Below are positions 6,976 to 10,761 of a stretch of 10,761 bases of DNA, one piece after another. The DNA comes from a bacterium. Lineage in GTDB: Bacteria > Cyanobacteriota > Vampirovibrionia > Gastranaerophilales > Gastranaerophilaceae. Below the pieces are notes generated by a model. The model saw nothing but the letters and a program-made list of their open reading frames with translations. It did not search any database and was not told the origin of the DNA. The stretch lies in contig JAKSUP010000027.1 in assembly GCA_024408905.1 (NCBI GenBank), positions 1 to 10,761 of the forward strand. The letters are read 5' to 3'. The number at the start of each line of letters is the position of its first letter. The stretch's first letter is position 1. The translations under genes were made by a program, and so were the position numbers.

Positions 6976-7767
6976 ATGATGGATATAATACAAGCAGATA
7001 TTACAGAAGTAAGAAATATCATCTCGTCTTACGTTAATAGCGAAATTTTAAACGGTGAACTTAAGAGCTTTGTGCTTGGTTCTTCCAAAATGATACGCAC
7101 TGTAGTAGCAATTTTGTTTTTAAAATCATATGAAATAGAATTGACACAAGGCGCTTTTCGTGTGCTTGCAGCCGGTGAAATTATTCACAATGCATCACTG
7201 TTACATGATGATATTATAGATAACTCAAAGTACAGACGTGGCGAAAAAACTATTGGGGTCAATTATAGCAATGAGATTTCAATATTATCAGGTGATTATT
7301 TGCTTGGCTGTGCAACAGAGTGCCTTTTAGATATTCAAAACCCCGAGATTATAAGAAAATTTAAAAATTGTACCCAAAATATGTGTGTATCAGAGTTTAA
7401 ACAATTTTCGCTAAGAGGTAAGCTTCCTACTTTTGACGAGTACATAAGTATTTGTGAAGGGAAAACAGCAACATTATTTTCTACGATTATGGAATCAATT
7501 TTTATGTTAGCAGGTAAACATAAAAATTCAGCGATAGAATTCGGAAAAATTTTTGGTCTTTTATTTCAGATAGATAATGACTTGCAAAAGGATTCTGAAG
7601 TTACTGATATTAAAAATAATATTTATACTTTAAAAGATATCATCGGGATTGAAAAAACTAAGATTTTGTCAGATAATTACAAGGAAGAATTATTAGAATT
7701 AATAAAAGATGCTCCAAACGAGAGTTATAGAAATAGATTAGAGGGTTTAATAAAAGGATTATGTTAA
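6976..7767 (+). CDS. Trans-polyprenyl diphosphate synthase family protein (divergent)
   Basis: This 263-residue all-alpha E-isoprenyl diphosphate synthase condenses allylic diphosphate with isopentenyl diphosphate, usually to make quinone side chains or prenyl precursors. Numbering from 6976: first aspartate motif DDIID at 78-82 followed by RRG at 87-89; KT at 163-164; the IPP-binding GKRLRP motif is reduced to SKMIRT (K38, R41). The second aspartate motif reads FQIDNDLQKD (197-206), where relatives have FQxxDDxxD. Residues four and five before the first motif are small (S, A), which in the family permits long chains. It is shorter than the usual 300-330 residues. Start: the frame opens at ATG 6946, but a promoter candidate overlaps it. 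The tandem ATGs at 6976 and 6979 fit the family N-terminus (MDIIQADITEV), though none has a clear Shine-Dalgarno. It overlaps lepB by 7 nt. The family is secure; product length and full activity are uncertain. Confidence 0.87.
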   Translation: MMDIIQADITEVRNIISSYVNSEILNGELKSFVLGSSKMIRTVVAILFLKSYEIELTQGAFRVLAAGEIIHNASLLHDDIIDNSKYRRGEKTIGVNYSNEISILSGDYLLGCATECLLDIQNPEIIRKFKNCTQNMCVSEFKQFSLRGKLPTFDEYISICEGKTATLFSTIMESIFMLAGKHKNSAIEFGKIFGLLFQIDNDLQKDSEVTDIKNNIYTLKDIIGIEKTKILSDNYKEELLELIKDAPNESYRNRLEGLIKGLC

Positions 7768-8429
7768 AATTTGACAAGGAAAAGACTAAATCAGCAATTT
7801 GGGAAATATTAGATACAGTACTTTTTGTAGTAGTTGCCATAATAATTATAAGGTTCTTTTTGATAGAATTACGCTGGATACCATCCGGCTCAATGATGCC
7901 GACTCTGTACGGTGACAAAGACCATGCTCTTACTTCAGATAGAATTGTTGTTGAAAAATTTTCAAAAGATTACAATTTAATTACAAAGGGCAAATATGAA
8001 AACACTCCAAAACGTGGTGACGTAATGATATTTTATCCACCGTCAGTTAAGTTAAAAACAACCCCAAGCGCAGTATTTAGCCGGTTAACGGGTATATTTT
8101 GCAATGAAACAGCTTATATCAAGCGTGTAATAGGTTTACCGGGAGAAAGAATTGAAATCAAACAGAATTCAGATGGTGCAACTTACGTTTATATAAACGG
8201 AAAACGCTTGAATGAAGAATACGTAATGAGTGAATATGATTATACAAAATGTGATAATAATATGTACTGTGGTCCATTTATAATCCCTGAAGGACATTAT
8301 TTTATGATGGGTGATAATAGAGGTCATTCTTTTGATAGCAGATATTGGGGAACATTGCCGAAAGAAAGATTTATAGGCCGTGCAATATTTGTATTTTGGC
8401 CTTTAAACCACCTTCAAATATTGAATTAG
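7761..8429 (+). CDS. lepB: Type I signal peptidase
   Basis: This 222-residue membrane-bound serine protease removes signal peptides from Sec- and Tat-exported proteins. A short cytoplasmic start is followed by one membrane segment at about 17-36. The family boxes are intact: PSGSMMPTL (41-49) with catalytic serine S44; RGDVMIFYPP (85-94); YIKRVIGLPGE (119-129) with general-base lysine K121; GDNRGHSFDSRYWG (184-197). It has a single N-terminal membrane segment, as in the small Gram-positive/cyanobacterial types, rather than the two of E. coli LepB. The ATG at 7761 overlaps the end of the polyprenyl synthase, whose TAA is at 7765-7767, and AAAGGA is at 7753-7758, so translation is probably coupled. 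Only a weak AT-rich stem plus T7 (8450-8457) follows, so termination before rpsU may be inefficient. Confidence 0.97.
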   Translation: MLKFDKEKTKSAIWEILDTVLFVVVAIIIIRFFLIELRWIPSGSMMPTLYGDKDHALTSDRIVVEKFSKDYNLITKGKYENTPKRGDVMIFYPPSVKLKTTPSAVFSRLTGIFCNETAYIKRVIGLPGERIEIKQNSDGATYVYINGKRLNEEYVMSEYDYTKCDNNMYCGPFIIPEGHYFMMGDNRGHSFDSRYWGTLPKERFIGRAIFVFWPLNHLQILN

Positions 8430-8438
8430 TAATTATTA

Positions 8439-8467
8439 TTGCAATTAAAATTTTTTTGTATTAAGAT
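8439..8467 (+). promoter_or_regulatory. Candidate promoter for rpsU
   Basis: TTGCAA (8439-8444), a 17-nt spacer and TAAGAT (8462-8467) lie in the 80-bp gap between lepB and rpsU. Each hexamer matches the consensus at 4 of 6 positions. Transcription would start about 35 nt before the S21 ATG. Confidence 0.4.
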
Positions 8468-8509
8468 ACTTACTGTACAAATTGTCAATAAAGGTGGTGA
8501 AAATTACAG

Positions 8510-8683
8510 ATGGCAGAAGTTAAAGTTGGCGAAAACGAAAGTATCGAAAGCGCTTTAAGAAGATTCAAAAAGAAAATCCAAAAAGCCGGTATTCTTTCTG
8601 AAGTTAAAAAACGTGAAAGATATGAAAAGCCAAGCGTTAAGAGAAAACGCAAGTCTGAAGCTGCTCGTAAACGTAAAGTTTAA
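8510..8683 (+). CDS. rpsU: 30S ribosomal protein S21
   Basis: This small gene encodes 57 residues beginning [20 protein letters not shown]. That matches S21: acidic N-terminal strand, then the [13 protein letters not shown] helix, then a [16 protein letters not shown] segment and a lysine/arginine-rich tail ([14 protein letters not shown]) that binds 16S rRNA. S21 sits on the 30S platform near the anti-Shine-Dalgarno and is needed for efficient initiation. Length is normal for short bacterial S21. A very strong Shine-Dalgarno, AAGGTGGTGA (8491-8500), differs from the perfect anti-SD complement by one base and lies 9 nt before the ATG. It appears to be its own transcription unit, with a promoter candidate upstream and a strong palindromic terminator downstream. 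Confidence 0.96.
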   Translation: MAEVKVGENESIESALRRFKKKIQKAGILSEVKKRERYEKPSVKRKRKSEAARKRKV

Positions 8684-8701
8684 GACAGATTATAAGTTAT
8701 A

Positions 8702-8739
8702 AAGCGAGGTCAATTTTGATATCAAAATTGACCTCGTTT
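8702..8739. terminator. Perfect 32-bp palindromic terminator shared by rpsU and the unknown gene
   Basis: Bases 8705-8736 form a perfect palindrome (16-nt arms beginning CGAGGTCAATTTTGAT). A8702-T8739 and A8703-T8738 extend the pairing, and G8704.U8737 is a wobble in plus-strand RNA. A T-rich stretch follows on the plus side and TATAACTT on the minus side. It lies 18-19 nt after rpsU and 17 nt beyond the end of the convergent gene (8756), so it can serve both. Confidence 0.85.
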
Positions 8740-8755
8740 ATTATTTACATCTGCT

Positions 8756-10285
8756 TTAAGCTTTAAGTTCTATATTTTTATCAATATCATAAGTTCCAGG
8801 GAATTCGTCACGTCCTGTTTTCTTCCTTGTAACATAGTATTGGAATTTCGGAATTAAGGTAGATAAGAACAATGCTGCAAAAGCAAATCCGGCTAAGAAG
8901 TTGATGCCTGACATTTTAACATTACGTGATTTAACGCTGTCTAACAATTTTTTATCAATTTTGCCATCTTTAGCTTTCTTACACAAATCTAAAACATAAT
9001 CTTCCATTTGTGATTTTAATTTGTAGAGTTTTGAATTTGAAACATACTTAAATTCATCTTTACTTGCGCCTTTTGTGAATTCATTGAACACATTATCTAA
9101 GAATTTTGGATCATTAATTTTTGCTTCATTAATTGCATCAATAATCTGCTGTTTAGTAATTACAGCTTCTCCTACAAGCTCAGGTTGAATTTTTGCCATT
9201 TCGCGAATTCTATTCATCAAAGATGTATTTTGACTAAATTCTTTTATTTTAGCGAGTTGTTCAACTTTGGCGACTTTTAATGGCTCAACTTTATTCTTTT
9301 TCATTTTATTTACAAATTTTGTAAAGCCTGATAGTTTGCCTTCTTCGAACTGAATACCTTCAGGTAAAGTAATTTCGGATATCTTTTTACCCAAAACATC
9401 TTTCTTGAACTGTTCAACAGCAACTTCTCCACCATTTGCTTTCAAGTATTCTTCTAAATGCGAAGTTAGTGTATTTGCTGTTGTTGGATTTAATCTTGTA
9501 AATCTTCCGGTTTCAACAAAGTTAAGCAGATTTTGTATGTGACCTTGCGCCCACATGTAGAAGTAAATCGAACCAATATCTCTTATTCCTATTTCTCGCC
9601 TTTCGTCAGCATTACGAGCATTTATCATTCTTCCACCGGCTACACCAACATCTGTTGACAATAATTTACCTGTATTCGTATTTTCTATAATATTCGTGAA
9701 TTTGTTCATTGCAGACATAGCGCCTTTGAATGCAGGCTTGTTACTATCTTCTGTCACTGTATCAGTAATATCTGTATTAGTATTTATATTTTGTTTATCT
9801 AAAATTTCTTTCTGTTTATTTTTTCTGTGAATAGAATTTGTTAGTGCATGGTTAATTTTTGGCACAACAAAACCAATGAATAAGTTTGCCAGTAATACAC
9901 TTGTTAATACTTTTGCACCTTTTAACTCTGCAACTTTTGTCCCTGATATCCCATTTTTCTTCATTTTATTCATATAGTTGTCAAACGGCCGTCTTAAAAC
10001 TTTATCTGTTCCAACGTCAAAGTTTGACGGTTGTTTTAAAATCTTTTTAATTATCCAATCACCGATATCATTTAAGACTTTAACCCCTGCAAGCCAAACA
10101 ATTGATCCGTTAATTTCTTCTATAAACCTTTCTCTGGCTTCGTCTTTACCACCTCTTTTATATGCTTGAATAGTTCTCCCTGTTACGACAACAGCTTCTA
10201 ATGCTATGATAGGTTCAATAGCATCAGCTTTTGTCATCCTTGTTATGAACGACGATAGGTCATGTTTAGGATTAATGGGATTCAA
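8756..10285 (-). CDS. Uncharacterised membrane-associated protein, 509 residues
   Basis: I do not recognise a named family. The reading frame starts at TTG (10285), supported by AAAGG about 8 nt upstream in the minus-strand leader. Clear hydrophobic segments lie at about 125-142 and 458-477, each followed by a V/IPK and a basic patch (SIHRKNK at 151-157, VTRKKTGR at 485-492). Weaker ones lie at about 60-75 and 236-252. Between them is a long, lysine-rich, mostly helical region (about 270-450) and a Thr/Asn/Asp-rich linker (165-183). The motif NKMKKN-x5-KVA occurs twice, at 106-119 and 326-339. A distinctive arginine/asparagine-rich stretch, GGRMINARNADERREIG, lies at 217-233. No signal peptide or catalytic motif is evident. 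It is convergent with rpsU and divergent from rplS, with its own promoter candidate. From memory this resembles hypothetical proteins of Gastranaerophilales genomes; not verified. Confidence 0.9.
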   Translation of the reverse strand: MNPINPKHDLSSFITRMTKADAIEPIIALEAVVVTGRTIQAYKRGGKDEARERFIEEINGSIVWLAGVKVLNDIGDWIIKKILKQPSNFDVGTDKVLRRPFDNYMNKMKKNGISGTKVAELKGAKVLTSVLLANLFIGFVVPKINHALTNSIHRKNKQKEILDKQNINTNTDITDTVTEDSNKPAFKGAMSAMNKFTNIIENTNTGKLLSTDVGVAGGRMINARNADERREIGIRDIGSIYFYMWAQGHIQNLLNFVETGRFTRLNPTTANTLTSHLEEYLKANGGEVAVEQFKKDVLGKKISEITLPEGIQFEEGKLSGFTKFVNKMKKNKVEPLKVAKVEQLAKIKEFSQNTSLMNRIREMAKIQPELVGEAVITKQQIIDAINEAKINDPKFLDNVFNEFTKGASKDEFKYVSNSKLYKLKSQMEDYVLDLCKKAKDGKIDKKLLDSVKSRNVKMSGINFLAGFAFAALFLSTLIPKFQYYVTRKKTGRDEFPGTYDIDKNIELKA

Positions 10286-10340
10286 TCTGCTACCTTTCTT
10301 TCGGCTATTATTCTAAAGCATGTAAATATCTCTACTTGCT

Positions 10341-10398
10341 CATTTTATCGAAAAATGTTACAAAAGTAAAAAAAAGTTTACAATTTGAGCATTTTTCG
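10341..10398. repeat. Operator-like inverted repeats (CATTTT half-sites) in divergent promoter region
   Basis: CATTTT (10341-10346) and AAAATG (10352-10357) form an inverted repeat with a 5-nt spacer over the -10 of the minus-strand promoter. A longer pair, CGAAAAATG (10349-10357) with CATTTTTCG (10390-10398), is separated by 32 nt. A small TTAC-AAAA-GTAA palindrome lies between (10358-10369). Binding by a repressor is inferred; the region is AT-rich, so chance is possible. Confidence 0.4.
10342..10370 (-). promoter_or_regulatory. Candidate promoter for the 509-residue protein gene
   Basis: The minus strand reads TTTACT (10370-10365), a 17-nt spacer and TAAAAT (10347-10342), each 4 to 5 matches to consensus. 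Transcription would start about 50 nt before the TTG start codon. Confidence 0.5.
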
Positions 10399-10426
10399 TA
10401 ACAGCTACTTGTATTTATATTTTGTT

Positions 10427-10454
10427 TTGTTTAGTATAGTGCTATATGTACAAT
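10427..10454 (+). promoter_or_regulatory. Candidate promoter for rplS
   Basis: TTGTTT (10427-10432), a 16-nt spacer and TACAAT (10449-10454, 5 of 6 to -10 consensus) precede rplS. A competing -10, TATAGT, lies at 10435-10440. Transcription would start about 18 nt before the ATG, leaving room for the AAGGAA Shine-Dalgarno at 10465-10470. Confidence 0.4.
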
Positions 10455-10478
10455 AGTCAGAAATAAGGAATAGCAAAA

Positions 10479-10761
10479 ATGAATCCTATTATTAGTAATT
10501 TAGAAAGCGAATACACAACTAGAGAATTACCGGAAATGAATCCTGGTGACACAGTTAAAGTATTCTGTAAAATCGTTGAAGGTAACAAAGAAAGAATCCA
10601 AGCATACGAAGGTGCTATCATCGCTGAACATGGTTCAGGCATTAATAAAACGATTACTGTTAGAAAAGTGTTCCAAGGTGTTGGTGTTGAACGTGTATTC
10701 TTGGTATATTCACCACGTATTGAGAAAATTCAAGTTCTTAGAAAAGGTGATGTAAAACGTG
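10479..10761 (+). CDS. rplS: 50S ribosomal protein L19, 3' truncated by window
   Basis: The first 94 residues are present, of about 115 usual for L19. The start MNPIISNLESEYTTRELPEM, then NPGDTVKVFCKIVEGNKERIQAYEG, then the TVRKVFQGVGVERVFLVYSPRI segment are all classical L19 (the FxGxGVERxFxxxSPxI signature). L19 lies at the interface of the 30S and 50S subunits and forms part of an intersubunit bridge. The ATG at 10479 has AAGGAA 8 nt upstream. The preceding gene is divergent, so rplS starts a transcription unit here instead of following rpsP-rimM-trmD as in many bacteria. No stop codon is reached inside the window. Confidence 0.97.
   Translation, partial: MNPIISNLESEYTTRELPEMNPGDTVKVFCKIVEGNKERIQAYEGAIIAEHGSGINKTITVRKVFQGVGVERVFLVYSPRIEKIQVLRKGDVKR

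Noticed and set aside
8425..8457. Terminator after lepB (TAATT/AATTA stem followed by T7)
   Set aside because: The stem is only five A-T pairs, too weak to call, although the T-run may give partial termination.
1..10761. CRISPR arrays, insertion sequences, tRNA/rRNA genes, toxin-antitoxin or defence islands
   Set aside because: I saw no regular direct repeats, transposase motifs, cloverleaf-like segments or defence-type genes on either strand.

Overview
The window is AT-rich bacterial chromosomal DNA, densely coded and read with the standard bacterial code. The gene content is a flagellin, bacterial-type signal peptidase I, small ribosomal proteins S21 and L19, a cofactor-independent phosphoglycerate mutase and a large two-TM protein of unknown function. 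Together with the codon style this resembles host-associated, non-photosynthetic relatives of Cyanobacteria (Melainabacteria/Vampirovibrionia, Gastranaerophilales). That placement is inferred from memory of such genomes, not from a search, and I hold it at roughly 60%.

Layout, left to right. (1) 1-765 (+): the C-terminal part of an ArsB/NhaD-type ion transporter. (2) A bidirectional terminator at 794-826. (3) A minus-strand operon, gpmI (5354-3831) then a SNF2-family helicase (3818-831), with a promoter candidate just upstream of gpmI. (4) 5388-5792: a 405-bp intergenic region carrying the gpmI promoter candidate and a highly structured flagellin leader with three consecutive hairpins. (5) 5793-6827 (+): a monocistronic flagellin closed by a strong terminator at 6895-6926. 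(6) 6976-8429 (+): a divergent polyprenyl diphosphate synthase overlapping a type I signal peptidase (lepB) by 7 nt. (7) 8510-8683 (+): rpsU (S21, 57 codons), ended by a perfect 32-bp palindromic terminator shared with the convergent gene. (8) 10285-8756 (-): an unrecognised 509-residue membrane protein starting at TTG. (9) 10479 to the end (+): rplS (L19), cut by the window edge and divergent from the unknown gene across a 193-bp promoter region with operator-like inverted repeats.

The genes are mostly independent housekeeping units: glycolysis, chromatin/nucleic-acid remodelling, motility, isoprenoid chain synthesis, protein export and translation. The regions most worth a second look are the flagellin and its leader, the polyprenyl synthase with an eroded second aspartate motif, and the unknown protein between the two ribosomal genes with its operator-like promoter. 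I did not see a defence system, mobile element, CRISPR array, tRNA or rRNA.
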